DNA from: Sphingomonas oleivorans
Lineage (GTDB): Bacteria > Pseudomonadota > Alphaproteobacteria > Sphingomonadales > Sphingomonadaceae
Length of the DNA stretch: 64,000 nt
Reading direction: 5' to 3'
NCBI RefSeq assembly: GCF_003050615.1
Contig: NZ_NWBU01000004.1
Span: forward strand, 186,001-250,000
The position numbers and the translations under genes were made by a program. Below, in pieces: positions 1-9,191 of this stretch. The notes under the pieces were generated by a model. That model did no database searches. It had not been told where the DNA came from and worked only from the letters and a program-made list of their open reading frames with translations. Position 1 is the stretch's first letter. Every line of letters starts with the position of its first letter.

Positions 1-1512
1 GATCTGGCGCAGCTCATCTATGATCTGAAGCAGATCAACCCCCGCGCGCGCGTCTGCGTGAAGCTCGTCTCCTCGGCGGGCATCGGCACGGTCGCGGCGG
101 GCGTCGCCAAGGCGCATGCGGATGCGATCCTCGTCGCCGGCCATGTCGGCGGCACGGGCGCCTCCCCGCAGACCTCGATCAAATATGCCGGCACGCCCTG
201 GGAAATGGGCCTGTCCGAGGTCAATCAGGTGCTGACGCTCAATGGCCTCCGGCATCGGGTGAAGCTGCGCACCGATGGCGGGCTCAAGACGGGGCGCGAC
301 ATCGTGATCGCCGCGATCCTGGGCGCGGAGGAATTCGGCATCGGCACGCTGAGCCTCGTCGCCATGGGCTGCATCATGGTGCGCCAGTGCCATTCGAACA
401 CCTGCCCGGTGGGCGTCTGCACGCAGGATGAGGCGCTGCGCCGGAAGTTCGTCGGCACGCCCGAGAAGGTGATCAACCTGATGACCTTCATCGCCGAGGA
501 GGTGCGCGAGATCCTCGCCAAGCTCGGCGTGCGCTCGCTCGACGAGGTGATCGGCCGCACCGAGCTGCTCCGGCAGGTCAGCCGCGGCGCCGAGCATCTC
601 GACGATCTCGACCTGAACCCGATCCTCGCCAAGGTCGACGCGCCGGATCATCACCGCCGCTTCAGCATCAACACGTTCCGCAACGACGTGCCGGACAGCC
701 TGGACGCGCAGATGATCCAGGATGCCAAGGCGGTGTTCGAGCGGCGCGAGAAGATGCAGCTCACCTATACGGTGCGCAACACGCATCGCGCGGTGGGCAC
801 GCGGCTTTCGGCGGAGATCACGCGCAAGTTCGGCATGTCCTCGCTCGCCGACAATCATGTCCAGATCCGGCTGCGCGGGTCGGCGGGCCAGTCGCTCGGC
901 GCCTTCGCGGTGAAGGGCGTGACGCTGCAGGTGTTCGGCGATGCCAACGACTATGTCGGCAAGGGGCTTTCGGGCGCGATCATCTCGATCCGGCCGACCG
1001 TTTCGAGCCCGCTCGAATCCAAGTCGAACACGATCATCGGCAATACCGTCCTTTACGGCGCCACTGCGGGCAAGCTGTTCGCGGCAGGCCAGGCGGGCGA
1101 GCGCTTCGCAGTGCGCAATTCGGGCGCGACCGTCGTGGTCGAAGGCTGCGGCGCGAATGGCTGCGAATATATGACCGGCGGCACGGCGGTGATCCTGGGT
1201 GCCGTGGGCGAGAATTTCGGGGCCGGCATGACCGGCGGCATGGCCTTCGTCCTCGACGAGGATGACAGCTTCGCCGCCCGTGCCAATCCCGAGAGCATCG
1301 TCTGGCAGCGGCTCGCCTCGTCCCATTGGGAGACGCGGCTGAAGGCGCTGATCGCCGAACATGCGGTGATGACGGACAGCAAATGGTCCAACACCATCCT
1401 CGACGACTGGGAGCGTTGGCGCGGCCGTTTCTGGCAGGTCTGCCCCAAGGAGATGCTGAGCCGGCTCGAGCATCCGCTCGACGAGACCACGGAGGCGGCG
1501 GCGGCGGAATAG
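1..1512 (+). CDS. gltB: Glutamate synthase (NADPH) large subunit, C-terminal part
   Basis: The reading frame is open from the first base, so this is the last 503 residues of a protein that is about 1500 residues in its family. GltB makes glutamate from 2-oxoglutarate and glutamine amide nitrogen, working with the GltD subunit. What is visible is the end of the FMN-binding synthase barrel (GHVGGTGASP and RTDGGLKTGRD), then the 3Fe-4S cysteine cluster in MGCIMVRQCHSNTCPVGVC near nt 365-420. The C-terminal glycine-rich beta-helix domain follows (repeated GxxxG steps such as GATAGKLFAAGQAGERFAVR). The N-terminal amidotransferase domain lies outside the window. No gltD is seen downstream, so it is probably upstream. 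Confidence 0.95.
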   Translation, partial: DLAQLIYDLKQINPRARVCVKLVSSAGIGTVAAGVAKAHADAILVAGHVGGTGASPQTSIKYAGTPWEMGLSEVNQVLTLNGLRHRVKLRTDGGLKTGRDIVIAAILGAEEFGIGTLSLVAMGCIMVRQCHSNTCPVGVCTQDEALRRKFVGTPEKVINLMTFIAEEVREILAKLGVRSLDEVIGRTELLRQVSRGAEHLDDLDLNPILAKVDAPDHHRRFSINTFRNDVPDSLDAQMIQDAKAVFERREKMQLTYTVRNTHRAVGTRLSAEITRKFGMSSLADNHVQIRLRGSAGQSLGAFAVKGVTLQVFGDANDYVGKGLSGAIISIRPTVSSPLESKSNTIIGNTVLYGATAGKLFAAGQAGERFAVRNSGATVVVEGCGANGCEYMTGGTAVILGAVGENFGAGMTGGMAFVLDEDDSFAARANPESIVWQRLASSHWETRLKALIAEHAVMTDSKWSNTILDDWERWRGRFWQVCPKEMLSRLEHPLDETTEAAAAE

Positions 1513-1596
1513 CCGCCCCGCCATCCCCCCGACTATGCTTGCGCATGAAGTCCGTTCCCTTTACGTTCCGGCCTTGTGGAACCGAGGGAGCGGACT

Positions 1597-1932
1597 GTGG
1601 CGCGATTGAACTATGTCGAACTGCCGGTAGCGGATACCGCACGGGCCAAGGCTTTTTACGAACAGGCGTTCGGCTGGTCGCTGACCGCTTTCGGGCCGAC
1701 CTATGCTGCGACTACCAGCGGCGATGTCGATCTGGGGCTCCAGGGTGACGCGGCCGAAGCCACGGGCGCGCCCCTGCCCGTGATCGAGGTCGATGATCTG
1801 GAAGCCACGCTTGAGAAGGTGAAGGCCGCCGGAGCAGAGATCACACGCCCGATCTTCGCCTTTCCCGGCGGTCGCCGCTTCCAATTCCGCGATCCTGCGG
1901 GCAACGAACTGGCCGCTACCCGCACGGACTGA
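1597..1932 (+). CDS. VOC/glyoxalase-fold protein
   Basis: A 111-residue single-domain member of the vicinal oxygen chelate superfamily. It opens with LNYVELPVADTARAKAFYEQ and ends with FQFRDPAGNELA, the usual beta-alpha-beta-beta-beta module borders. The GTG at 1597 is preferred because GAGGGA lies 8 nt upstream; an in-frame GTG at 1576 has no ribosome binding site. The substrate cannot be told: small single-domain VOC proteins include lyases, dioxygenases and antibiotic-binding proteins. It stands alone between gltB and a GST gene on the same strand. Confidence 0.8.
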   Translation: MARLNYVELPVADTARAKAFYEQAFGWSLTAFGPTYAATTSGDVDLGLQGDAAEATGAPLPVIEVDDLEATLEKVKAAGAEITRPIFAFPGGRRFQFRDPAGNELAATRTD

Positions 1933-1989
1933 CGGCACGCGCTATTGCCGCTGGCAAGCGCGCGCGATCCGGCTATTACCGAGCGGATC

Positions 1990-2661
1990 ATGTGGCAGCT
2001 CTTCCAGTTCCCTCTCTGTCCCTTTTCGCGGAAAGTCCGGCTTCTCCTCGGCGAGAAGGGCGTCGGCTATGAGCTGGTGCGCGAATCGCCCTGGGCCCGG
2101 CGCGACGAATTTCTCGACATGAACCCCGCCGGGCAGACCCCGGTGATGGTCGATCGCGCGGCGGGCGTCACGCTGATCGATTCGAACGCCATCTGCGAAT
2201 ATTTCGAAGAGACGATCGAAAAATCGCCGATGATCCCCGGCTCGGCCGCCGATCGCGCCGAGGTGCGCCGGCTGGTCGCCTGGTTCGACCAGATTCTCTA
2301 TCGCGAGGTGGTGGCGCCACTGCTCTACGAGCGGATGGAGAAGCGCATCGTCCATCGCCTGCCGCCCGATGCCAAGGTGCTACGCGAGGCGATGAAGCTC
2401 GCCAACACGCATCTCGACTATATCGATTATCTGATCGACTATCGCCGCTGGATGGCCGGCCCGCTGTTCAGCCTCGCCGATCTGGCCGCGACCGCCCATC
2501 TGTCGGTCGCCGACTATCTTGGCGGAATCGACTGGCGCGGCCATGAGCCGACCCGCCTCTGGTATGCCGGGCAGAAATCGCGCCCCAGCTTCCGCCCGCT
2601 CCTGTCCGAGCGGATGGAGGTGGTGAGCCCGCCCGATCATTATGACAAGCCGGACTTCTGA
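1990..2661 (+). CDS. Glutathione S-transferase family protein
   Basis: A 223-residue cytosolic GST-fold protein. The N-terminal thioredoxin-like domain begins WQLFQFPLCPFSRKVRLLL, where CPFS is the active-site region and the Cys suggests a glutathione-disulfide exchange type rather than a classical Ser/Tyr GST. The next segment, MNPAGQTPVMVDRAAGVTLIDSNAI, carries the cis-Pro and glutathione-binding DSNAI. The alpha-helical C-terminal domain fills the rest. The ATG at 1990 is chosen because the conserved fold begins there; an upstream TTG (1945) would add 15 unconserved residues. The substrate is unknown. Confidence 0.85.
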   Translation: MWQLFQFPLCPFSRKVRLLLGEKGVGYELVRESPWARRDEFLDMNPAGQTPVMVDRAAGVTLIDSNAICEYFEETIEKSPMIPGSAADRAEVRRLVAWFDQILYREVVAPLLYERMEKRIVHRLPPDAKVLREAMKLANTHLDYIDYLIDYRRWMAGPLFSLADLAATAHLSVADYLGGIDWRGHEPTRLWYAGQKSRPSFRPLLSERMEVVSPPDHYDKPDF

Positions 2662-2724
2662 GCGGACGGCTTGAAGCATGACCGCTCTCACCCTGCGCGC
2701 GGGATCAATCAGGCGGAAGCCGGC

Positions 2725-3453
2725 CTATCGCGGCACGGCCGTCACGAAATAATCGAGTGTCTTGTTGTCCGACAGGATGAAGCCGCGCGCGGGCGACAGG
2801 CCGATGCCCGTCATGTCGATCACCTCCAGCCCCGCCTGCTCCACCATTCCGGTCAGCTCGTCGGGCGTCAGGAATTTGCTCCAGTCATGCGTGCCCTTGG
2901 GGATCTGGCCCAGCCCTTCCCCCAGCGCGATCATCGCGAGATAGGAGAGCGGCGTGCGGTTGGGCGTGGAGAGAATCATCAGCCCGTCCGGCGCCAGCAC
3001 GCCCGCCAACCCGCGCACGAAGGCGGCAGGATCGACGACATGCTCGATCACCTCCATCGACACGACCAGATCGAACTGCTCGTCCTCCACCGTCTCGATC
3101 CCACCCGTGCGATAGTCGATCGAAAGCCCTTGGCTCGCCGCATGCGCGCTTGCCACGCCGATATTCTCCGGCGCCGCGTCGATCGCCGTCACCTCGCCGC
3201 CGAGCCGCGCCAGCGGTTCCGAAAGCAGCCCCGCGCCGCAGCCGACATCGAGCACCCTCTTGGCGGTCAGCGGCCGCAATGTCGCCGGATCGCCTGCCCA
3301 GTGCCGGTCGATCTGCTGGCGCAGATAGGAAAGGCGCACCGGGTTCAGCCGGTGGAGCATGGCGGAGGATCCCTTGGGGTCCCACCATTCGGCGGCGAGC
3401 TTCCCGAAATGCTCGGCTTCCCTGGGATCGATCGTGACAGTTGCGTTCGTCAT
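2725..3453 (-). CDS. ubiG: Ubiquinone biosynthesis O-methyltransferase
   Basis: A 242-residue class I SAM-dependent methyltransferase. UbiG methylates hydroxyl groups of the quinone ring at two steps of ubiquinone synthesis. The N-terminus EAEHFGKLAAEWWDPKG and the signature MLHRLNPVRLSYLR are characteristic of UbiG/Coq3. Motif I is VLDVGCGAGLLSEPLA (about residues 67-82), followed by TAIDAAPENI and VVSMEVIEHV. Length matches the family. It is transcribed away from lysC; the two starts are 67 bp apart, so 3454-3520 must hold both promoters. coq7, another ubiquinone gene, lies elsewhere in the window (about 20.9 kb). Confidence 0.95.
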   Translation of the reverse strand: MTNATVTIDPREAEHFGKLAAEWWDPKGSSAMLHRLNPVRLSYLRQQIDRHWAGDPATLRPLTAKRVLDVGCGAGLLSEPLARLGGEVTAIDAAPENIGVASAHAASQGLSIDYRTGGIETVEDEQFDLVVSMEVIEHVVDPAAFVRGLAGVLAPDGLMILSTPNRTPLSYLAMIALGEGLGQIPKGTHDWSKFLTPDELTGMVEQAGLEVIDMTGIGLSPARGFILSDNKTLDYFVTAVPR

Positions 3454-3520
3454 GCCCCCTTACTAACAGGGCGCCGTCCCAGCCCCTAGCGGCAAAAGCC
3501 AGAGATCAAGCAGAGAAGCC

Positions 3521-4786
3521 ATGGCGCGCATCGTAATGAAGTTCGGCGGCACTTCGATGGCCGGCATCGAGCGTATCCGCAATGTCGCGAACCGGGTGAA
3601 ACGCGAGGTGGAGGCCGGCAACGAGGTCGCGGTCGTCGTCTCCGCCATGTCGGGCGAGACCGATCGGCTGGTCAATTTCTGCCGCGAGGCCTCCCCGCTC
3701 TACGATCCGCGCGAATATGACGTGGTGGTGGCGAGCGGCGAGCAGGTGACGAGCGGCCTACTCGCCATGACCTTGCAGGCGATGGGCGTGAAGGCGCGCA
3801 GCTGGCTCGGCTGGCAGCTCCCGATCCGCACGTCGGACGCGCACAGCTCGGCGCGCATCTCGGCGATCGATACCGAGGTGCTGGGCGCGGCACTGGCCTC
3901 GGGCGAGGTGGCGGTGATCCCCGGTTTCCAGGGCGTGACCGATGATGATCGGGTGACGACGCTGGGCCGCGGCGGATCGGATACGTCGGCCGTCGCGGTG
4001 GCGGCGGCGATGAAGGCCGATCGCTGCGACATCTATACCGACGTGGACGGCGTCTACACGACCGATCCGCGCATCGTGCCCAAGGCGCGCAAGCTCAGAC
4101 AAGTGACCTATGAGGAGATGCTGGAGCTGGCCTCGGTCGGCGCCAAGGTGCTCCAGACCCGCTCGGTGGGTCTGGCGATGAAGGAAAAGGTGCGCGTGCA
4201 GGTGCTGTCGTCGTTCGACGGCGCGCCCGACGGCGCCACGCTGCCCGGCACGATGATCGTGGGCGAAGACGAGATCGAAGGAACGAGCATGGAACGGCAA
4301 CTCATCACCGGCATCGCGCATGACAAGAATGAGGCGAAGGTCACGCTCGTGGCCGTGCCCGACCGTCCCGGCGCGGTGGCGACCATCTTCTCGCCGCTGG
4401 CGGACGCGAACATCAATGTCGACATGATCGTGCAGAACGTCTCGCACGGCACCGGCTCGACCGACGTGACCTTCACCGTGCCGCAGGCCGAACTCGCCCG
4501 CGCGCTCGACGTGCTGGAAAAGGCGCGCGGCACGATCGGCTTCGAAAAGCTGGTCCATGACACGGCCGTCGCCAAGATCTCGGTGGTCGGCGTCGGCATG
4601 CGCAGCCATGCGGGCGTCGCGGCACAGATGTTCAAGTCGCTGGCCGATCGCGGCATCAACATCCTCGCCATCACCACGTCCGAGATCAAGGTCTCGGTGC
4701 TGATCCACGAAGATTATACCGAGCTTGCCGTGCGCGTGCTGCACACCGCTTATGGCCTCGATGCCGAGGACAAGGTCGAGGCGTGA
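3521..4786 (+). CDS. lysC: Aspartate kinase
   Basis: A 421-residue monofunctional aspartokinase, the first step of the lysine, threonine, methionine and diaminopimelate pathway. The N-terminal kinase domain starts KFGGTSMA (residues 6-13) and holds GRGGSDTSAVAVA and the DVDGVYTTDPR aspartate/ATP motif. Two ACT regulatory domains occupy roughly residues 265-415, which implies feedback control by amino acids. A strong internal start (ATG 4289, residue 257) may produce the ACT part alone; it is listed separately. The stop codon overlaps the GTG start of the next gene by 4 bp, so the two are probably translationally coupled. The lysC-ptsP neighbourhood is common in Alphaproteobacteria. Confidence 0.96.
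   Translation: MARIVMKFGGTSMAGIERIRNVANRVKREVEAGNEVAVVVSAMSGETDRLVNFCREASPLYDPREYDVVVASGEQVTSGLLAMTLQAMGVKARSWLGWQLPIRTSDAHSSARISAIDTEVLGAALASGEVAVIPGFQGVTDDDRVTTLGRGGSDTSAVAVAAAMKADRCDIYTDVDGVYTTDPRIVPKARKLRQVTYEEMLELASVGAKVLQTRSVGLAMKEKVRVQVLSSFDGAPDGATLPGTMIVGEDEIEGTSMERQLITGIAHDKNEAKVTLVAVPDRPGAVATIFSPLADANINVDMIVQNVSHGTGSTDVTFTVPQAELARALDVLEKARGTIGFEKLVHDTAVAKISVVGVGMRSHAGVAAQMFKSLADRGINILAITTSEIKVSVLIHEDYTELAVRVLHTAYGLDAEDKVEA
4278..4291 (+). promoter_or_regulatory. Internal ribosome binding site and start in lysC (possible beta subunit)
   Basis: AAGGA at 4278-4282 sits 6 nt before an in-frame ATG at 4289, inside lysC. Initiation here would give a 165-residue protein (4289-4786) starting MERQLITGIAHDKNEAK and containing only the two ACT domains. 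B. subtilis and Corynebacterium aspartokinases are known to make such an in-frame beta subunit and assemble as alpha2beta2. Whether it is used here is inference. Confidence 0.5.
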
Positions 4787-5802
4787 GCGGCAGCGAGCAA
4801 CTCACCCGGCTGATGGCGCGCGGTGCCGAATTTCTCGGCGCCGAATATGCAATCCTTGCCGGCGCCATGAGCTGGGTTTCGGAGCGGAACCTGGTCGCCG
4901 CCATGTCCAATGCCGGCGGCTTCGGCGTGATCGCCTGCGGCGCGATGACGCCGGCGCTGCTCGACGCGGAGATTGCGGGCACCAAGGCGCTGACGCAAAA
5001 GCCCTTCGGCGTGAACCTGATCACCATGCATCCCGATCTGGATGCGCTGATCGACGTCTGCGCGAAACATCGCGTGGGCCATGTCGTGCTGGCCGGCGGC
5101 CTGCCGCCGGGCGGCGCGATCGAGAAGATCAAGGCGGGCGGTGCCAAGGTGATATGCTTCGCGCCGGCGCTCGCGCTGGCGAAGAAGCTGATCCGCTCGG
5201 GCGTCGATGCGCTCGTGATCGAGGGCATGGAGGCGGGCGGCCATATCGGACCCGTATCGACCTCCGTGCTGGCGCAGGAGATGCTGCCCGAAATTGCGGA
5301 CAAGCTGCCCGTCTTCGTCGCCGGCGGCATCGGCCGGGGCGAGGCGATCGCCGGCTATCTCGAAATGGGCGCGGCGGGCGTTCAGCTCGGCACGCGCTTC
5401 GTCTGCGCGACCGAGTCGATCGCGCATCCCAATTTCAAGAAGGCGTTCATCCGCGCCTCCGCGCGCGATGCGGTGGCGAGCGTCCAGATCGATCCGCGCC
5501 TGCCCGTAATCCCCGTGCGCGCGCTCAAAAATGCCGGCAGCGACGCCTTCACCGCCAAGCAGCGCGAAGTGGCGCAGGCGCTGGACGAGGGCCGCGTGGC
5601 GATGGCCGAAGCACAGCTCCAGATCGAACATTATTGGGCGGGCGCGCTGCGCCGCGCGGTGATCGAGGGCGATGTCGAGCAGGGATCGCTGATGGCCGGC
5701 CAGTCGGTCGGCATGGTGACGAAGGAAGAGCCGGTTTCGGAGATCATAGAAACCTTGCTCGCCCAGGCATCCGCGGCATTGGCAGGGCGTTCCTCTTTCT
5801 GA
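4783..5802 (+). CDS. NAD(P)H-dependent flavin oxidoreductase (nitronate monooxygenase/FabK-like)
   Basis: A 339-residue FMN TIM-barrel protein of the nitronate monooxygenase / enoyl-ACP reductase FabK superfamily. Typical segments are ILAGAMSWVSERNLVAAMSNAGGFGVI at the N-terminus, IEGMEAGGHIGP, and the FMN phosphate-binding region VFVAGGIGRGEAIAGYLEMGAAGVQLGTRF. The GTG start at 4783 overlaps the lysC stop (GTGA). The true substrate (nitroalkane, enoyl-ACP, other) cannot be decided from the sequence, and coupling to lysC does not point to one. ptsP follows 13 bp later, so lysC, this gene and ptsP look like one operon. Confidence 0.85.
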   Translation: MSGSEQLTRLMARGAEFLGAEYAILAGAMSWVSERNLVAAMSNAGGFGVIACGAMTPALLDAEIAGTKALTQKPFGVNLITMHPDLDALIDVCAKHRVGHVVLAGGLPPGGAIEKIKAGGAKVICFAPALALAKKLIRSGVDALVIEGMEAGGHIGPVSTSVLAQEMLPEIADKLPVFVAGGIGRGEAIAGYLEMGAAGVQLGTRFVCATESIAHPNFKKAFIRASARDAVASVQIDPRLPVIPVRALKNAGSDAFTAKQREVAQALDEGRVAMAEAQLQIEHYWAGALRRAVIEGDVEQGSLMAGQSVGMVTKEEPVSEIIETLLAQASAALAGRSSF

Positions 5803-5815
5803 TAGCGGTCGGGCC

Positions 5816-8101
5816 ATGCCGCCCGTAACGCCCAGCTCCGGAGCCTCCGCCGCACGCCAGATCCTGACCCGCCTTCACGATGTGATGGCGGCGCGGACCA
5901 ATGCGCAGGCCAAGCTCAACCAGGTCGTCCAGATCATCGGCGAGGAGCTTTCGAGCGAAGTCTGCTCCATCTACCTGCTGCGCGACGGCGTGCTCGAGCT
6001 GTTCGCGACGCGCGGGCTGAAGCAGGAGGCGGTGCATGTCACCAAGCTTTCGCTGGGCGAGGGCCTGGTCGGCACGATCGCCGAGGATGTCGAGACGCTG
6101 AACCTCGACGAGGCGACCAGTCATCCCGATTTCGCCTATAAGCCGGAGACGGGCGAGGAACTGTTCCACAGTTTCGCGGGCGTGCCGATCGTCCGGCGGG
6201 AACGCGCGGTGGGCGTGCTCGCCGTGCAGCATACCGATCCACGCCGCTATGCCGAGGTGGAGATAGAGGCGCTGCAGACGGTGGCGATGGTGCTGGCCGA
6301 GCTGATCGCGGGCGCGGGCCTGGTCGACGACCGGGCGGTGCAGGCACGCGACGCGCGCGAGGCGGGTGCGCTCCGCCTCACCGGCCTCCGGCTGGTCGAG
6401 GGGATGGGGCGCGGCCAGGCGGTGTTCCACCAGCCCCGCGTCACCATCGAACATACCGTCGCCGAGGATATCGAGGCCGAGCGCCACCGCGTCTATTCCG
6501 CCTTCGACAAGATGCGCGACCAGATCGAGCGCATGATGAGCCAGGCCGAATTCGGCGTGGCCGGCGAGCATCAGGACGTGCTCGCGACCTATCGGATGTT
6601 CGCCTATGACGAAGGCTGGGCGCGGCGCATCAACGAGGCGATCGACAGCGGCCTGACGGCGGAAGCGGCGATCGAGCGTGTGCAGCAGCGCACCCGCATG
6701 CGCATGCGCGAGATTGACGATCCGCTGCTCGCGGACCGGATGCACGATCTGGAGGATCTGTCCAACCGGCTGCTGCGCATCGTTTCGGGCCAGCTCGGGA
6801 CCGCGGCACAGCTCGGCCTGCGGCATGATTCCATCCTGATCGCGCGCAATCTGGGGCCGGCCGAGCTGCTGGAATATGACCGGCGCCGGCTGAAGGGCGT
6901 GATCCTCCAGGAAGGGTCGCTCACCGCGCACGTAACGATCGTCGCGCGTGCGATGGGCATTCCCGTGCTCGGCCGGGTGCGCGACATCCGCCGGCTGATC
7001 AGCGAGGGCGACACGCTGCTGCTCGACGCGCAACAGGGCGCCGTCTTCGTCCGGCCGACATCGACGATGGAGGAGGCGTTCGAGGCCAAGCTCGCGCTCG
7101 GCCAGAAGCGCCGCGCCGAATTCGCCGCGATGCGCGATCTGCCGCCGGTGACGAAGGACGATCTTCGCGTCACGCTGATGGTGAATGCGGGCCTGCGCGA
7201 CGATGTCGCCGCGCTGGACGTGATGGGGGCGGACGGAATCGGCCTGTTCCGCACCGAATTCCAGTTCCTGATTTCCGCCACCCTGCCCCAGCGCGAACGC
7301 CAGCAGCGTTTCTATCGCGACGTGCTGGAGGCGGCGGGCGACCGGCCCGTGATCTTCCGCACGGTCGATATCGGTGGCGACAAGGCGCTGCCTTATATGA
7401 ACAGCGACGACGCCGACGAGGAAAATCCCGCCATGGGCTGGCGCGCGATCCGGCTGGCGCTGGAGCGCGACGCGCTGATGAAGGCGCAGGCCGGCGCGCT
7501 GATCGAGGCGGCGGGCGGGCGCGTGCTCAACGTGATGTTCCCGATGGTGTCCGAGCCATGGGAGTTCGAACAGGCGCATGCCCTGTTCGAGGCGCAGCGC
7601 GCACGTGTCGCCGCGCGGGGCAAGACGCTGCCGCTCGCGATCCGCTACGGCACGATGCTCGAGGTGCCGGCGCTGGCGGAAAGCCTGGATCTGCTGCTGC
7701 CCAAGCTCGATTTCCTCTCGGTCGGCACCAACGACCTCACCCAATTCCTCTTCGCGGCGGACCGGGCCCATCCCAAGCTGGCGGAACGTTATGACTGGCT
7801 GAGCCCGGCGATATTGCGCTTCCTCTCGCGCGTCGTGCGGCAGGCGAAGACGGCCGAGGTGCCGGTCGGGATCTGCGGCGAGATGGGCGGGCGGACGCTG
7901 GAGGCGATGGCGCTGATCGGGCTGGGCGTCGAGCGGCTGTCGATCACCCCGGCCGCCGTCGGCGCGGTCAAGGCGATGATCCGCTCGCTCGATGCGGGGG
8001 CTCTGCGCGCGCGGATGGCGGAATGGCTGACGAATCCACCGCGCGACATGCGCGCCACGCTCACCGAATGGGCGGAGGAAAATGGCGTCGTGATTGCGTA
8101 A
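5816..8101 (+). CDS. ptsP: Phosphoenolpyruvate-protein phosphotransferase, nitrogen PTS enzyme I
   Basis: A 761-residue enzyme I of the nitrogen-related PTS (EI-Ntr). It takes phosphate from phosphoenolpyruvate and passes it to the NPr carrier, a regulatory cascade and not a sugar importer. An N-terminal GAF domain covers about residues 20-165. Then come the EI N-terminal helical domain, the phosphohistidine loop EGSLTAHVTIVARAMGIPV with His372, and the PEP-binding barrel with GIGLFRTEFQF, VGTNDLTQF and the catalytic Cys in VPVGICGEMGGR. The C-terminus is complete. NPr and EIIA-Ntr genes are not in the window. It is probably cotranscribed with lysC. Confidence 0.95.
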   Translation: MPPVTPSSGASAARQILTRLHDVMAARTNAQAKLNQVVQIIGEELSSEVCSIYLLRDGVLELFATRGLKQEAVHVTKLSLGEGLVGTIAEDVETLNLDEATSHPDFAYKPETGEELFHSFAGVPIVRRERAVGVLAVQHTDPRRYAEVEIEALQTVAMVLAELIAGAGLVDDRAVQARDAREAGALRLTGLRLVEGMGRGQAVFHQPRVTIEHTVAEDIEAERHRVYSAFDKMRDQIERMMSQAEFGVAGEHQDVLATYRMFAYDEGWARRINEAIDSGLTAEAAIERVQQRTRMRMREIDDPLLADRMHDLEDLSNRLLRIVSGQLGTAAQLGLRHDSILIARNLGPAELLEYDRRRLKGVILQEGSLTAHVTIVARAMGIPVLGRVRDIRRLISEGDTLLLDAQQGAVFVRPTSTMEEAFEAKLALGQKRRAEFAAMRDLPPVTKDDLRVTLMVNAGLRDDVAALDVMGADGIGLFRTEFQFLISATLPQRERQQRFYRDVLEAAGDRPVIFRTVDIGGDKALPYMNSDDADEENPAMGWRAIRLALERDALMKAQAGALIEAAGGRVLNVMFPMVSEPWEFEQAHALFEAQRARVAARGKTLPLAIRYGTMLEVPALAESLDLLLPKLDFLSVGTNDLTQFLFAADRAHPKLAERYDWLSPAILRFLSRVVRQAKTAEVPVGICGEMGGRTLEAMALIGLGVERLSITPAAVGAVKAMIRSLDAGALRARMAEWLTNPPRDMRATLTEWAEENGVVIA

Positions 8102-8251
8102 GGCAGCGTAGGAAGCCGGCGGATGGCCACCGGGATGCGCGGGAAGAGGCGGAACGGAGCCGCCGCCCGGCATTTATAATCGCAAGGTTTGACAGAGGCT
8201 TCCGCCTGGGCTCCAACTGTCGCAAACATGCCGGGAGCATCCGGAGGATGA

Positions 8252-9160
8252 ATGAGCGAAGCGGCTAACAAGGATTTGGGTGGGGCTTCCCCGCTCGGTG
8301 TCGGTGAACGGCTGAAGAGTGCGCGCGAGGCGCAGGGGCTGGGCCTGGAAACGATTGCCGAGCGGACGCGCGTGCCGATCCGCCATCTGCAGATGATCGA
8401 GTCCGGCGAGCATGAGGGCCTGCCCGCGATTCCCTACAGCGCGGGTTTCGTGAAGGTCTATGCGCAGCTTCTCGGGCTGGACGGCGTGGCGCTCGCGCGC
8501 GACTTCCGCGCCGAGCTTGGCGGCATCCGGCGGGAGCGGGACTATCATGCCCCGTTCGAGCCGGCCGATCCGGCGCGCGTGCCGACGCGCGCACTAGCGC
8601 TGGTCGGGCTGGGCGTGGCCCTGCTGCTCGGCCTTGCCTATCTCTTCTGGCGCGGCGGCGGAATGGGCGAGGAAAGCACGCGGATCGCCGCGGAAACGCA
8701 ACAGAGCGCGCCCACCGGAGCCGTTGCCCCGCCCCCGCCCGTCATCACGCCGCAACCCGCGCCGCAGCCGCTGCCGCCCGCAGCCGCTGCCGGCCCGGTC
8801 GCGCTCACGGCGAACGAGCAGGTCTGGGTCAAGGTCTATGACATGGGCGGCCCCACCTTCTTCATGGGGGTGATGGAGCCGGGGCAGCGCTTCGAGGTGC
8901 CGGCGACCGCCGCCGATCCGCGCATCCAGACTGGCCGGCCGCATGTGATCCGCGTGACCGTGGGCGATGCGGCAATCCCGCCACTCGGCACGGCCAACCA
9001 GACGATCAAGGATGTCAGCCTCTCGCCGGCCTCGCTGCGCGAACGCCTCTCGGCCGCCGCGCCCGTTGCACCTGGTGCTGCTCCGGGCGTGGCCCCGGCG
9101 CCCGCACCGATCGAGCCGCTGGTGCCGCCGCCGGGCGCAACGCCGGCAGAGCGCCCTTAA
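8252..9160 (+). CDS. RodZ-like helix-turn-helix membrane protein (DUF4115)
   Basis: A 302-residue protein with the RodZ architecture. An Xre-type HTH is at about residues 13-75 (LKSAREAQGLGLETIAERT, then IPYSAGFVKVYAQLL). A basic linker and one transmembrane helix follow at about 113-131 (LALVGLGVALLLGLAYLFW), then a Pro/Ala-rich periplasmic linker and a C-terminal DUF4115 beta domain (VWVKVYDMGGPTFFMGVMEPGQ). RodZ proteins couple MreB filaments to the cell-wall elongation machinery. GGAGG 5 nt upstream supports ATG 8252. It differs from E. coli RodZ in the acidic and Pro-rich tail. The role in cell shape is inferred from architecture. Confidence 0.8.
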   Translation: MSEAANKDLGGASPLGVGERLKSAREAQGLGLETIAERTRVPIRHLQMIESGEHEGLPAIPYSAGFVKVYAQLLGLDGVALARDFRAELGGIRRERDYHAPFEPADPARVPTRALALVGLGVALLLGLAYLFWRGGGMGEESTRIAAETQQSAPTGAVAPPPPVITPQPAPQPLPPAAAAGPVALTANEQVWVKVYDMGGPTFFMGVMEPGQRFEVPATAADPRIQTGRPHVIRVTVGDAAIPPLGTANQTIKDVSLSPASLRERLSAAAPVAPGAAPGVAPAPAPIEPLVPPPGATPAERP

Positions 9161-9191
9161 GGCTGGCGACAGCCACGCCGTTCGATAAGCG

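Noticed and set aside
5744-8173. Long open frame on the minus strand across ptsP (809 codons)
   Set aside because: Antisense to a clear ptsP. It is rich in His, Arg and Ala, as expected from the reverse of GC-rich coding DNA, and has no motif.
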